Source: DATARN01 sp963851105 (GTDB taxonomy: Bacteria; Actinomycetota; Acidimicrobiia; Acidimicrobiales; Palsa-688). From it: a stretch of 64,000 nt of DNA. The DNA lies in assembly GCA_963851105.1 (NCBI GenBank), contig CAWKNP010000004.1:372001-436000 (forward strand), written 5' to 3'. Shown here in pieces: positions 31,487 through 40,427 of the stretch. Position numbers and translations under genes: made by a program. Position 1 is the stretch's first letter. The number at the start of each line of letters is the position of its first letter. The notes under the pieces were generated by a model. The model was not told the origin of the DNA. It did no database searches and saw only the letters and a list, made by a program, of their open reading frames with translations.

Positions 31487-33154
31487 GTGAGCCCCCCCAC
31501 TGACAGACGGTCCGCTTCCGGCGGCGTTCTCGATCCGCCGTTCGGACGCATCGACCGTCCCGCGACCCCCAACGGCCACCGGCCGGACTCCGGCGACGAC
31601 TTCTGGGACGACTCCGGACCTGTCGCCCGCGTCGGCCGGGCCACGACCGATCCCGGGCCATCGGGGCGCGGACGCGGTCGGGGCGGTGCCGTGCTGCCGA
31701 AGCGCCGCTGGCCCCGCCGGATCCTGATCGGCGCCAACATCGTCGTGGCCATGATGCTCGTGGCCACCGGCACCGTCTACGGGTACTTCAACTGGCGCTT
31801 CAACCAGATCCACAAGATCTCCATCCCGAGCATCCAGGGCGGTTCCTTGGCCGCGGGCGCCCCTATGAACATCCTGGTGGTTGGCAGCGACAGCCGGGCG
31901 AACGACAAAGGCTCCGCCGACGTCAAGCAGTTCGGGAGCGCATCTCAGGTGGGCGGTCAGCGGTCGGACACGCTGATGCTCGTCCACGTCGACCCCAAAT
32001 CGGGAACCGCGACGCTCATGTCGATCCCCCGGGATCTGTGGGTCCCGATCCCGGGCAAGAGCTTCAGCCAGCGCATCAACACCACCTTCGACACCGGGCC
32101 CGACCTGCTGGTCCAGACGATCAAACAGGACCTCGGGATCGGGATCGACCACTACGTCGAGGTGGATTTCCAGTCCTTCCGCGACGTCGTCAACGCCGTC
32201 GGCGGCGTCAAAGAGTACTTCCCGACCCCTGCTCGCGACGCCTACTCGCTGCTCAACATCCCCGCCGCCGGCTGCTACTCGATGACCGGTGACATGGCCC
32301 TGTCGTTCGTCCGGGCCCGCCACTACGAGTACAAGGTCAACGGGCGATGGGTGTCGGAGGCGGAAAGCGACCTGGCGCGGATCAAGCGCCAGCAGTCCTT
32401 CATCAAGAAGATGATGGCCAAGGCCCAGGGGTCGGGCCTGACCAACCCGGTCGAGTTGAACAGCATCATCGGAGGGGTCACCAAGAACCTCACGCTCGAC
32501 AGCGGGTTCTCGCAGGGCTTGCTGCTCTCTCTCGGGAAGCGCTTCCGGGGCCTGTCCCCCGACAGCCTCCCGACCGCCACGCTGCCGACCACGCAGGCCA
32601 ATGTGGGTGGCGCCGACGTCCTGCTCTTGCAGCAGCCCCAGGCCACCCAGGCCATCGCCGACTTCCTGAGCTCCGGCCATGCCGCCTCCACCACCACGAC
32701 CGACAACACGTCGGGCACCACTTCGGGCGTTCTGCCGAGCAGCGTGCAAGTGGCTGTGCTCAACGGCACCGGGCGCCCCGGCGAGGCCACCAAGGCTGGC
32801 ACCGACCTCACCAAGCAGGGATTCGTCGTCACCAGTTCCCACTCGGCCAACAACTTCAGCTACACCTCGTCGGTGATCCGTTACCGGCCGGGCAACGACG
32901 CCAAGGCCCGGCTGCTGGCCAGCGCGGTGCAGGGCAGTTCGGTGCTGCAGGAGGACTCGAGCATCCAGGGCGCCGACGTGGAGCTGATCACCGGCCAATC
33001 ATTCCTTGGCATCACCAACGTGGCGGCCAACGCCACGCCAGCCACGGCAGCGAGCGGCACCTCCGGGTCGGCTACGACGACGCCCACCACCCCGCCCACG
33101 ACGACCTACGAGCTCCCCGGCACTCCCAGCGGCTTCGTTCCCCCTCCCTGCTAG
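31487..33154 (+). CDS. LytR-CpsA-Psr family cell-wall ligase with LytR_C domain
   Basis: 555 residues. A disordered cytosolic N-terminus (about 1-75) ends in KRRWPRR, then one membrane helix (ILIGANIVVAMMLVATGTVYG). The LCP catalytic domain follows, with NILVVGSDSR, RSDTLMLVHVDPKSG, LMSIPRDLWVPIPG and SFVRARHYEY; the Arg and Asp residues bind the polyprenyl pyrophosphate. A LytR_C domain (VQVAVLNGTGRPGEATK) and a Thr/Pro-rich tail close the protein. LCP enzymes attach teichoic-acid-like or arabinogalactan-like polymers to peptidoglycan. The start is GTG 31487. The 110 bases upstream hold no feature I recognise. Confidence 0.9.
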   Translation: MSPPTDRRSASGGVLDPPFGRIDRPATPNGHRPDSGDDFWDDSGPVARVGRATTDPGPSGRGRGRGGAVLPKRRWPRRILIGANIVVAMMLVATGTVYGYFNWRFNQIHKISIPSIQGGSLAAGAPMNILVVGSDSRANDKGSADVKQFGSASQVGGQRSDTLMLVHVDPKSGTATLMSIPRDLWVPIPGKSFSQRINTTFDTGPDLLVQTIKQDLGIGIDHYVEVDFQSFRDVVNAVGGVKEYFPTPARDAYSLLNIPAAGCYSMTGDMALSFVRARHYEYKVNGRWVSEAESDLARIKRQQSFIKKMMAKAQGSGLTNPVELNSIIGGVTKNLTLDSGFSQGLLLSLGKRFRGLSPDSLPTATLPTTQANVGGADVLLLQQPQATQAIADFLSSGHAASTTTTDNTSGTTSGVLPSSVQVAVLNGTGRPGEATKAGTDLTKQGFVVTSSHSANNFSYTSSVIRYRPGNDAKARLLASAVQGSSVLQEDSSIQGADVELITGQSFLGITNVAANATPATAASGTSGSATTTPTTPPTTTYELPGTPSGFVPPPC

Positions 33155-33159
33155 GGCCG

Positions 33160-33180
33160 AAAAGGGCGGTCCGACCGCCC
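33160..33180 (-). terminator. Rho-independent terminator of pcrA
   Basis: GGGCGGT / ACCGCCC stem of 7 bp with a 3-base loop. On the minus strand it is followed by TTTT. It lies just past the pcrA stop and between the two convergent genes, so it may also stop LCP transcription. Confidence 0.65.
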
Positions 33181-33182
33181 GG

Positions 33183-35474
33183 TCAGGCCCGCTTGAGCGG
33201 GGCCATCGACAGGTTGAGCCGCTTCTGGCCGACCGAAGGGAAATGGACGGTGGCCTCGGCGCGATCCCCCACGCCGGCAACTTCGAGTACCACCCCCTCA
33301 CCCCATTTGGCGTGCACGACGTCGTCATTGCGCTTGAGATCGAGTCCTTCGGCTCCACTACCTCGCACCGGCGACGTCCTGCCGCCCCGGATGGCGGACT
33401 CGACGATGCTCTCCCGGCCCCCGAAGGGCAGTCCGCTGCCCGGGCGCCGCACGGCGGTCCCCGCCGCGCTCACGAGGGTGTCGGGCACCTCACGGAGGAA
33501 CCGGCTGGGTGGGTTGTACTGGGTCTGGCCCCACAGATTCCGGCACCAGGCATGGGTCAGGTAGAGGCGGTCCTTGGCCCGGGTGAAGCCGACGTACGCC
33601 AACCGCCGCTCCTCCTCGAGCTCGTCGGGGTCGCCCAGAGAGCGAAGGTGGGGGAACACACCGTCTTCCATCCCAATCACGAACACGATGGGGAACTCGA
33701 GGCCCTTGGCGGTGTGCAGGGTCATGAGCAGGACGCTGGTCTCGTCGTCGGCGATCTCATCGGAGTCGGCTTTCAAGCTGACCTGCTCGAGGAACTGGTC
33801 GATGGTGTCGGCCTCGCTGGCTGCGCTCAGCAACTCATCGATGTTGTCCAGGCGCCCTTCGGACTCGATGGTGTGCTCGGCCTCGATCTCGGCCCGGTAG
33901 CCGGTGCGCTCCAAGATGGCCTCGATCACCGCCCCCGGACGGGCTGCCTGCTCGCCGGTCGCCTCCACCCGGAGCTGGTCGAGAAGGGTCACCAGGTGCT
34001 CGATGCCCGTCAGTGCCTTGCCGGTGACGCCGGCGTTTGCCCCGTGGCGGAGGGCATCGTCGAAGGGCCGGTTGTTGGCTCGGGCCCATTTCTCCAGCCG
34101 GTCGATCGAAGTCTGGCCGATCCCGCGCTTGGGAACGTTGACGATGCGCTTGAGCGACACTTCGTCGCTCGGGTTGACGACCGCCCGCAGGTAGGCCAGA
34201 ACGTCCTTGATCTCCCGGCGGTCGTAGAACTTGGTGCCGCCGAGGACCTTGTAGGAGATGTTGCGGCGGACCAGCTCTTCCTCGACGGCCCGGCTCTGGG
34301 CGTTGGTCCGGTAGAAGATTGCCACGTCGCCCCACGAGTAGCGGTCGTGGAGGCGGGAGATCTCGTCGCCGATCCACCGCCCCTCGTCGTGCTCGTCTTC
34401 GGCGTGGTACGTCGTGATCAGCTCCCCGCCGATCTGCTCGGTCCACAACGACTTGGGCTTGCGCATGGCGTTATTGGCGATCACGGCGTTGGCAGCGTCG
34501 AGGATGAGTTGCGTCGAGCGGTAGTTCTGGTCGAGCACGACGACGGTGGCGTCGGGGTAAGCCTGCTCGAACTGCAGGATGTTGCGGATGTCGGCGCCCC
34601 GCCAGCGGTATACCGACTGGTCGGTGTCGCCCACAACGCAGACGTTGCGGTGGACGGCGCCGAGCAGGAGGACCAGCTCGTTCTGGGCCCGGTTGGTGTC
34701 CTGGTACTCGTCGACCAGGATGTGGCGGAACCGCTCCTGGTAGTAGCGGCGGACCTCTTCTGACACCTGCAGCAGGTTGACCGTCACGAGGAGGAGGTCG
34801 TCGAAGTCCATGGCGCTGGCCGCCAGCAACCGGCGCTGGTACTCCCGGTAGACCTCGGCGATGCGCCGGTCGTAAATGGTCCGGGCCTGGGCAGCGTAGG
34901 TCTCGAAGTCGATGAGATCGTTCTTGGCGGCGCTGATCAGGCCGTGCACGGCGCGCGGCGGCAGCTTTTTCGGGTCCATGTTGAGGTCGCGCAGCACATA
35001 GGCGACCAGGCGGGAGGCGTCGGCCTCGTCATAGATGGTGAACGATGACTTGTACCCGAGCCGATGGGCATCGCGCCGCAGGATGCGCACGCAGGCGGCG
35101 TGGAAGGTCGACACCCACATCCGCTCGGCCACGGGCCCGACGAGGGCAGCCACCCGGTGCTTCATCTCGTCGGCGGCCTTGTTGGTGAAGGTGATGGCCA
35201 GGATCTCAAACGGAGAGACGTGCTGCTCGCGGACCAGCCAGCCAATGCGCCGGGTCAGGACCCGTGTCTTGCCGGAACCGGCGCCGGCGACGACGAGAAG
35301 GGGACCGCCGGGATGGGTGACCGCCGCCTGCTGGACCGGGTTGAGCCCCTCGAGGAGGGCGGCCCGGCGGCGAGCGGCGGCCTGGGCGGCGGCGGCCGCC
35401 GCCTCCGCCGCGGGCTCGGTGACAGTAGCGACGGCCTCCACCGGCGAGGCCGCGGTGGCCGTCGAATCACTCAT
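33183..35474 (-). CDS. pcrA: UvrD/PcrA-type superfamily 1 DNA helicase
   Basis: 763 residues. A 3'-5' ATP-dependent helicase for repair and replication-fork clearing. An Ala-rich start (1-40) precedes the Q motif LNPVQQAAVTHPGGP, Walker A AGAGSGKT (63-70), AITFTNKAADEMKHRV (Ia), VDEYQDTN (II), GDTDQSVYRWRGA (III), DQNYRS (IV), LMTLHTAKGLEFP (V) and YVGFTRAKDRLY (VI). The C-terminus has a Tudor-like region (WGEGVVLEVAGVGDRAEATV) as in PcrA/UvrD1. ATG 35474 has TACGTT six bases upstream. Confidence 0.93.
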   Translation of the reverse strand: MSDSTATAASPVEAVATVTEPAAEAAAAAAQAAARRRAALLEGLNPVQQAAVTHPGGPLLVVAGAGSGKTRVLTRRIGWLVREQHVSPFEILAITFTNKAADEMKHRVAALVGPVAERMWVSTFHAACVRILRRDAHRLGYKSSFTIYDEADASRLVAYVLRDLNMDPKKLPPRAVHGLISAAKNDLIDFETYAAQARTIYDRRIAEVYREYQRRLLAASAMDFDDLLLVTVNLLQVSEEVRRYYQERFRHILVDEYQDTNRAQNELVLLLGAVHRNVCVVGDTDQSVYRWRGADIRNILQFEQAYPDATVVVLDQNYRSTQLILDAANAVIANNAMRKPKSLWTEQIGGELITTYHAEDEHDEGRWIGDEISRLHDRYSWGDVAIFYRTNAQSRAVEEELVRRNISYKVLGGTKFYDRREIKDVLAYLRAVVNPSDEVSLKRIVNVPKRGIGQTSIDRLEKWARANNRPFDDALRHGANAGVTGKALTGIEHLVTLLDQLRVEATGEQAARPGAVIEAILERTGYRAEIEAEHTIESEGRLDNIDELLSAASEADTIDQFLEQVSLKADSDEIADDETSVLLMTLHTAKGLEFPIVFVIGMEDGVFPHLRSLGDPDELEEERRLAYVGFTRAKDRLYLTHAWCRNLWGQTQYNPPSRFLREVPDTLVSAAGTAVRRPGSGLPFGGRESIVESAIRGGRTSPVRGSGAEGLDLKRNDDVVHAKWGEGVVLEVAGVGDRAEATVHFPSVGQKRLNLSMAPLKRA

Positions 35475-35480
35475 AACCCC

Positions 35481-35486
35481 AACGTA
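35481..35486 (-). promoter_or_regulatory. Candidate leaderless -10 box for pcrA
   Basis: TACGTT on the minus strand, 6 bases before ATG 35474. Confidence 0.5.
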
Positions 35487-35562
35487 TCGGACCCATGAGA
35501 CGGCGCGGCTGACCGCTCATCGGCGTGGTTGGATAGCTCCTGAGTTGGACCAGTATGGATTC

Positions 35563-36420
35563 ATGACTGGAGCAATTACCGCAACCGCGGCCGGCGTGAT
35601 CGACGTTGGCGGCGACCTGACCGTCAATCGTCTGGGCTTCGGCGCCATGCGTATCACCGGCGAGGGGGTCTGGGGGCCGCCCCACAACCTGCCCGAGGCC
35701 AAGAAGGTGCTGCGCCGCCTCGTCGACCTCGACGTCAACTTCATCGACACCGCCGACTCGTACGGTCCCGAGGTGAGCGAGCGACTGATCGGCGAGGTGC
35801 TCTACCCCTACCCCGACGACCTGGTGATCGCCACCAAGGCGGGCCTGGAGCGCCCCGGGCCGGGGGAATGGGTACCCAACGGCCGACCCAAGCACATCCG
35901 CCAGGCGTGCGAGGGCAGCCTGCGGCGGCTGCGCCTGGATTGCATCGCCCTCTACCAGTTCCACCGGCCCGACCCGAGGGTGCCGCTGGAGGAATCGATC
36001 GGCGCCTTGATCGACCTCAAGGACGAAGGCAAGATCCGCCACATCGGGATCTCGAACGTCACCGAGGATGAGCTACATCGAGCGCAGGAGCTCACCCCGA
36101 TCGTCTCGATACAGAACCGCTACAACCTGATGGACCGCCGCTCCGAGGACCTCATCGACCTGTGCGACCAGGAGGACCTCGTGTTCCTGCCCTGGGGGCC
36201 GCTCGGCGACGCCGAAACGGGCCCGGTCAGCGAGATCGCAGCCCGCCACAGCGCCACCGTCCAACAGATCGTCCTGGCCTGGGAACTGGCCCGGTCGCCG
36301 CAGATGTTGCCGATCCCAGGGACGTCCTCAGTTGCCCACCTCGAACAGAACGTGGCCGCAGCCAACATAAAACTCGACCCCGAGGAGATCGAGGAGCTCA
36401 ACCACCTGAAGCAGGCCTAG
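35563..36420 (+). CDS. Aldo/keto reductase
   Basis: 285 residues, (beta/alpha)8 NADPH-dependent carbonyl reductase. The catalytic tetrad is visible: Asp62 (FIDTADSYG), Tyr67, Lys92 (IATKAG) and His134 (YQFHRP). The cofactor-binding end is IPGTSSVAHLEQNVAA. The group resembles bacterial AKR12/13-like oxidoreductases, whose natural substrates are mostly unknown. ATG 35563 gives MTGAITATAAGV; an upstream in-frame start would read through the pcrA region and is rejected. Confidence 0.88.
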   Translation: MTGAITATAAGVIDVGGDLTVNRLGFGAMRITGEGVWGPPHNLPEAKKVLRRLVDLDVNFIDTADSYGPEVSERLIGEVLYPYPDDLVIATKAGLERPGPGEWVPNGRPKHIRQACEGSLRRLRLDCIALYQFHRPDPRVPLEESIGALIDLKDEGKIRHIGISNVTEDELHRAQELTPIVSIQNRYNLMDRRSEDLIDLCDQEDLVFLPWGPLGDAETGPVSEIAARHSATVQQIVLAWELARSPQMLPIPGTSSVAHLEQNVAAANIKLDPEEIEELNHLKQA

Positions 36421-36458
36421 CCGGGCTCAAGCAGTGTCGGTTGTGGTTGCGCTGGCGG

Positions 36459-37622
36459 TTATCGGCCCATCCCGATGCCCTGGGCCCGCTGCAGCGACTT
36501 GCCCTCGGTCTGCAGGGCCGGCGCAACCATCACCTCGGCCTTCTGGAACTCCTTGACCGTCTCGTAGCCGCACGTGGCCATCGAGGTCCGTAGCGCCCCG
36601 AAAAGGTTCATGCGCCCGTCGTTCTCGTGAGCGGGACCGACCAGTACCTCCTGCAATGTGCCTCGCGTCTCGGCCCGGACCCGGGCGCCGCGCGGCAAGG
36701 TCGGGTGGAACGTGGCCATGCCCCAGTGGTACCCGCGGCCGGGCGCCTCGACCGCCGAGGCCAGCGGTGAGCCGATCATCACCGCGTCGGCGCCGCAGAC
36801 GATGGCCTTGGCGATGTCGCCGCCGGTGCCCATGCCGCCGTCGGCGACCACGTGGACGTAGACGCCGGTCTCGTCGAGGTGCTGCGCCCGCGCCGAGCGG
36901 ACATCGGCGATGGCGGTCGCTTGGGGGACGCCGATGCCGAGGACCCCACGGGAGGTGCAGGCATGGCCGGGGCCGACGCCGACGAGGACGCCCACCGCGC
37001 CGGTGCGCATCAGGTGCAGGGCCGCTTGGTAGGAGGCACAGCCCCCCACGATGACGGGGATGTCGAACTCCCGGATGAAGCGCTTCAGGTTGAGCGGTTC
37101 GACGGTCTTGGACACGTGCTCGGCGGAGACAACGGTGCCCTGGATGACAAAGAGGTCGAGCTCGGCGTCGATGAGCTGCTTGGCGTACAGCGTCGTGCGT
37201 TGCGGCGTGAGCGATGCGCAGGACACCACGCCGGCTTCTTTGATCTCACGGATCCGCTGGCCGATGAGCTCGGCCTTGATGGGTTCGCCGTAGATCTGCT
37301 GCATCCGGGCCGTCGCCTTCTCGGTGTCGAGATGGGCGATCTCCTCGAAAAGGGGTTCAGGGTCGTCGTAGCGCGTCCAAAGCCCTTCGAGGTTGAGGAC
37401 CCCGACACCGCCCAACCGGCCGATCTCCATGGCGGTCGCCGGGCTGACGACGCCGTCCATGGCCGAGGCCATGAGCGGCAGCTCGAATCGGAAGGCGTCG
37501 ATCTCCCAGGAGATGTCGACGTCCTCAGGGTCGCGTGTCCGGCGGCTGGGGACGATGGCGATGTCGTCAAAGCCGTATGCCCGCCGTCCTGCTTTGCCCC
37601 GCCCGATCTCGACTTCTGCCAC
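36459..37622 (-). CDS. guaB3: GuaB3-type IMP dehydrogenase-family protein
   Basis: 387 residues, IMPDH/GMP reductase barrel without CBS domains. Features are DDIAIVPSRRT, LPLMASAMDGVVSPATA, the nucleotide/catalytic loop GVGPGHACTSRG with the presumed nucleophile Cys222, and VVADGGMGTGGDIAKAI. It matches the actinobacterial GuaB3 branch, whose reaction is not settled (the cyanobacterial branch acts as an IMP dehydrogenase). In mycobacteria guaB3 follows guaB2 near groEL1. Here no guaB2 sits next to it. GTG 37622 has GAGGAG about 5 bases upstream. Confidence 0.85.
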   Translation of the reverse strand: MAEVEIGRGKAGRRAYGFDDIAIVPSRRTRDPEDVDISWEIDAFRFELPLMASAMDGVVSPATAMEIGRLGGVGVLNLEGLWTRYDDPEPLFEEIAHLDTEKATARMQQIYGEPIKAELIGQRIREIKEAGVVSCASLTPQRTTLYAKQLIDAELDLFVIQGTVVSAEHVSKTVEPLNLKRFIREFDIPVIVGGCASYQAALHLMRTGAVGVLVGVGPGHACTSRGVLGIGVPQATAIADVRSARAQHLDETGVYVHVVADGGMGTGGDIAKAIVCGADAVMIGSPLASAVEAPGRGYHWGMATFHPTLPRGARVRAETRGTLQEVLVGPAHENDGRMNLFGALRTSMATCGYETVKEFQKAEVMVAPALQTEGKSLQRAQGIGMGR

Positions 37623-37700
37623 GGCCGCTCCTCTGGCAATTGCTCCCGCGAATGAACTGCCAGCGTACGCCGGACCCGGACCCTCCAGTACGACCGCGCG

Positions 37701-38618
37701 CTAGGTAGAACCAGGGAGGCGCACCGCGCCTACCGCCAACAGGAGGTACAGCACCAACCCCAGGATCACCGACACCCAGCAACTGGTCTTGGCCATGCGG
37801 CTCGCCCGGGTCGCGCCCTCCACGTCACCGGCGGCGGCGCGGCGACTGGCCAGCACCGACAGCACGATTCCCACCACGCCGGCGGGGGTGAAGAAGAACA
37901 CGGTGCACAGGATCGACCAGATCAGGTAGTTCGGGACCGGGGAAAAGGGGCGCGTCGTGCTGGGGGCCGACGTGGGCGGCCATGCCGGTTGCGGGCTGGT
38001 CGGGGGCCCCCAGCCCGGCGGCGCCGGGTAGGCGCCGGCGGCCGGCGGTGGTGGCGCCCAGGCCGGGGGCGCCGACGGCGGCGGATTCCAGCCGGGCGCC
38101 GACGGTGGCGGATTCCAGGAGGCGGGACCCGGGGCGGGCGGTGCCGCGGGGGGTGGGGCCCAGTCGTGCGCAGGGGGGGAGCGGGGAGCCGAACCCGGAG
38201 GCGGGGGAGCCGAACCCGGGGCCGCCGGTGGCGGCGGATTCCAGGAGGCGGGACCCGGGACGGGCGGCGCTGCGGGGGGTGGGGCCCAGTCGTGCGGAGG
38301 GGCGGAGTGGGGAGCCGAACCGGGAGGCGGGGGAGCCGAACCCGGAGGCGGGGACACGGCCGAGCCGGGCGCCGGCGGGGGCCATGACCCGAGGGTGGGA
38401 CTCCCAGGGCCGGTGCCAGGAGACAATGGCGGGCTATCCGACGGGCGCTGCTCGCCGCTGTCGGCTCCTTCCGGCGAGCCGCCGGCAGCCGCCTGTTGCG
38501 GTCGCGCCGGGGTAAAGATGCGTTCGCTTTCCGGGGGCGGGGGCGCCAGCGAACCCTGGCAGCGAGAACAACGTTCTGCTTCCTCGGGGTTGATGGTCCC
38601 GCACCGGGGGCAAATCAT
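37701..38618 (-). CDS. Zinc-ribbon, proline-rich, CD225-like membrane protein
   Basis: 305 residues. An N-terminal zinc ribbon has CPRC (3-6) and CSRC (17-20). About 190 residues of Pro/Ala/Gly/Ser/Trp-rich low complexity follow, including two 42-residue repeats (93-134, 135-176). The C-terminal CD225/dispanin-type module contains PNYLIWSILCTVFFFTPAGV, then SRRAAAGDVEGATRASRMAK and a second helix VSVILGLVLYLLLAVGAV. CD225 proteins are two-helix membrane proteins of unclear function in bacteria. It is probably a cytosol-facing membrane scaffold. A TAGCCT box lies nine bases before ATG 38618. Confidence 0.75.
   Translation of the reverse strand: MICPRCGTINPEEAERCSRCQGSLAPPPPESERIFTPARPQQAAAGGSPEGADSGEQRPSDSPPLSPGTGPGSPTLGSWPPPAPGSAVSPPPGSAPPPPGSAPHSAPPHDWAPPPAAPPVPGPASWNPPPPAAPGSAPPPPGSAPRSPPAHDWAPPPAAPPAPGPASWNPPPSAPGWNPPPSAPPAWAPPPPAAGAYPAPPGWGPPTSPQPAWPPTSAPSTTRPFSPVPNYLIWSILCTVFFFTPAGVVGIVLSVLASRRAAAGDVEGATRASRMAKTSCWVSVILGLVLYLLLAVGAVRLPGST
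38091..38342 (-). repeat. Two tandem 126-base coding repeats
   Basis: Each unit encodes 42 residues of the GSAPPPPGSAP...HDWAPPPAAPP...PASWNPPP type, about 85-90% alike. They lie in the linker of the CD225-like protein. Confidence 0.85.
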
Positions 38619-38687
38619 GACGTGCCGAGGCTATCCCGATGGGTCGCCCCTCCGGGCGCGACGCGCAGCCGCGACCGGGCTCCGAGC

Positions 38688-38693
38688 TACGGT
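38688..38693 (+). promoter_or_regulatory. Candidate leaderless -10 box for the DUF554 gene
   Basis: TACGGT, 6 bases before ATG 38700. Confidence 0.5.
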
Positions 38694-38699
38694 CGCCAC

Positions 38700-39396
38700 A
38701 TGCGCGGGTTGGGCACAGTCGTCAACGTCGCCACCGTGCTGGCGGGAAGCGTGATCGGGCTGCTGGCGGGCCATCGTCTGCCCGAACGCCTGCGGGAGAT
38801 CGCCTTTCAGGGCGTCGGGCTGATCGTGCTGGTCCTCGGCATCCAGCAGGCCGGAGCCACCGAGAACCTGGCGTTTCCCCTGGCCGCGGTGGTCCTCGGA
38901 GGCGTGATCGGCGAGGCCGCCGGTATCGAGGCGCGCCTGGAGCGCCTCGGCGACCGACTCCGCCGCTTGGTGGAACACAGCGACAATCCCGACTCCACCT
39001 TCTCCGAGGGCTTCGTGAGCGCCACCCTGATCTTCTGCATCGGCCCGCTGACCATTCTCGGGTCGATTTCCGACGGCCTCGGCAACGGTGCTCAGCTCCT
39101 GTTCATCAAATCCGCCCTCGACGGCACCGTGTCGGTCGTGCTGGCCTCCACGCTCGGCATCGGCGTCGCCCTCGAGCGCGGCCAGCGTCGCCATCGTGCA
39201 GGGGGCCCTGACCCTCGCCGCGTCCAGTCTCCATGCCCTGCTCGACACCCGCATGATCGCTGAGACGACCGCCACCGGAGGCATCTTGATCATCGCCATC
39301 GGGTTGCGTCTGCTCGAGATCAAGCGCTTGCGGGTGGGCAATTTCCTTCCCGCCCTGCTCCTGGCGCCCCTGGCGGTGGCAATCTTCGCTCGGTAG
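38700..39396 (+). CDS. DUF554 family membrane protein, interrupted by one extra base
   Basis: DUF554 proteins (about 230 residues, seven hydrophobic helices) are membrane proteins of unknown transport role. The first ~158 residues are read from ATG 38700 (MRGLGTVVNVATVLAGSVIG; VSATLIFCIGPLTILGSISD). The remaining ~73 lie in the next frame (SVAIVQGALTLAASSLHALL; GGILIIAIGLRLLEIKRLRV; NFLPALLLAPLAVAIFAR). The switch is at about 39174, where an extra G follows the codons for GVAL. Total length is 3n+1, so removing one base restores the family sequence. Assembly error or a recent lesion are both possible. Confidence 0.78.
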
Positions 39397-39426
39397 CAAC
39401 CCGTGCGGCCTCCGTCGCGCCGATCT

Positions 39427-40188
39427 TCAGCTGGGCGCGAGTATGACCTCGAGCAGGTCTCGCAGCATCCACGCCGTCGCGCCCCACACAGTGTCGCCGG
39501 GCAGCTCGAAGAAGCTGATCGAGCGCCACTCCTCGCCGGTGTCGGCGGCCTCGGGGAGGTGCCACAGCTCCTCGCGGTACACGCCCTCGGACACCAGCTC
39601 GGCCAGCGAGACGTCGAACGCCCGCTCGACCTCTGCGGGGCTCGGCGTCAGGATCGGCCGCTCGGGGAGGACACCGACGAACGGCGAGATGAGCACCAGG
39701 TTGCGCACCGTCACGAGTGGCGACAGGGGACCCAGGATCTCGATCGCGCCAGGGTCGATGCCGACCTCTTCGCTGGCCTCGCGCAAGGCGGCGGCGACCG
39801 CAGGCTCGTCGACCTCCAGGCGGCCGCCGGGAAAGGACACCTCCCCGGTGTGGGAACGGAGGTTGGACGAGCGCCGGGTCAGGATCACGTGTGCCTCGCC
39901 CGCCTCTTCGAACAGCGCGCACAGCACGGCGGCGGGTCGGGCGACGGGCTCGGAGTACCGGGCCAGCCGGGCGGGCGGGACGGCGCGCGGCGTCGTACCC
40001 AGCCAGCCTCGTTGCTCGAAGCCCCGGCGCACCCGGGCCACGCTGATCCCGCACCGTTGCCCCGCCGGCAGGGAAGCCCACGGTGGCAAGCCACCGATCC
40101 GGGCCCCAGCGGGTCGAGGGATCGGCTGGCTACCGCCGCGTCTCGGCGCCGCAGGCGCAGGCGCTGCTTCCGCCGCATCGGGACTCAC
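39427..40188 (-). CDS. NUDIX hydrolase, CoA-pyrophosphatase type
   Basis: 253 residues. An Ala/Pro-rich N-terminus (about 1-45) precedes a NUDIX domain. The UPF0035-type lead SNLRSHTGEVSFPGGR runs directly into the NUDIX box GGRLEVDEPAVAAALREASE followed by EVGI (121-144), which holds the metal-binding Glu residues. Proteins with this combination hydrolyse CoA and acyl-CoA to phosphopantetheine and 3',5'-ADP. GTG 40188 follows the stop of the small upstream gene by 9 bases, so the two are probably co-transcribed. A shorter start is possible because the N-terminus is low complexity. Confidence 0.85.
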   Translation of the reverse strand: MSPDAAEAAPAPAAPRRGGSQPIPRPAGARIGGLPPWASLPAGQRCGISVARVRRGFEQRGWLGTTPRAVPPARLARYSEPVARPAAVLCALFEEAGEAHVILTRRSSNLRSHTGEVSFPGGRLEVDEPAVAAALREASEEVGIDPGAIEILGPLSPLVTVRNLVLISPFVGVLPERPILTPSPAEVERAFDVSLAELVSEGVYREELWHLPEAADTGEEWRSISFFELPGDTVWGATAWMLRDLLEVILAPS

Positions 40189-40197
40189 CGAAACGGG

Positions 40198-40410
40198 TCA
40201 GACGATGGGTGTCCACGAGGCGGTGGCGGCATCGACGTCGAGGGGCTCGGCAGCATCGGGTTGATCACCCTGGGCGACCAGTGCTTCCAGCAGGTCTCGT
40301 AGCCCCCCGGTCTTCAGGTTGGCCATGACGCGACCGGGTGTCGTCTCGCCTGTCTCCCACTCCATCCATTCCGCGAGGAGTTTGCCGGGATCAGGTGCTG
40401 GTCGGTCCAT
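40198..40410 (-). CDS. Small conserved hypothetical protein, 70 residues
   Basis: Sequence MDRPAPDPGKLLAEWMEWE followed by TGETTPGRVMANLKTGGLRD and LLEALVAQ, then an acidic tail. It is one amphipathic helix pair with no Cys or membrane segment, and no function can be assigned. ATG 40410 has TAGTCT six bases upstream. It is divergent from the DUF3052 gene with only 17 bases between starts, and is followed closely by the NUDIX gene. Confidence 0.6.
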   Translation of the reverse strand: MDRPAPDPGKLLAEWMEWETGETTPGRVMANLKTGGLRDLLEALVAQGDQPDAAEPLDVDAATASWTPIV

Positions 40411-40415
40411 ACCGC

Positions 40416-40422
40416 CAGACTA
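40416..40422. promoter_or_regulatory. Shared patch with back-to-back -10 boxes
   Basis: CAGACTA. The minus strand reads TAGTCT six bases before ATG 40410. The plus strand reads CAGACT six bases before GTG 40428. It is a second case of the arrangement at 29078-29084. Confidence 0.5.
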
Positions 40423-40427
40423 TTGGG

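Noticed and set aside
29682..32998. Long minus-strand frames opposite the chloride channel and LCP genes
   Set aside because: Antisense shadows; the plus-strand proteins carry full family signatures.
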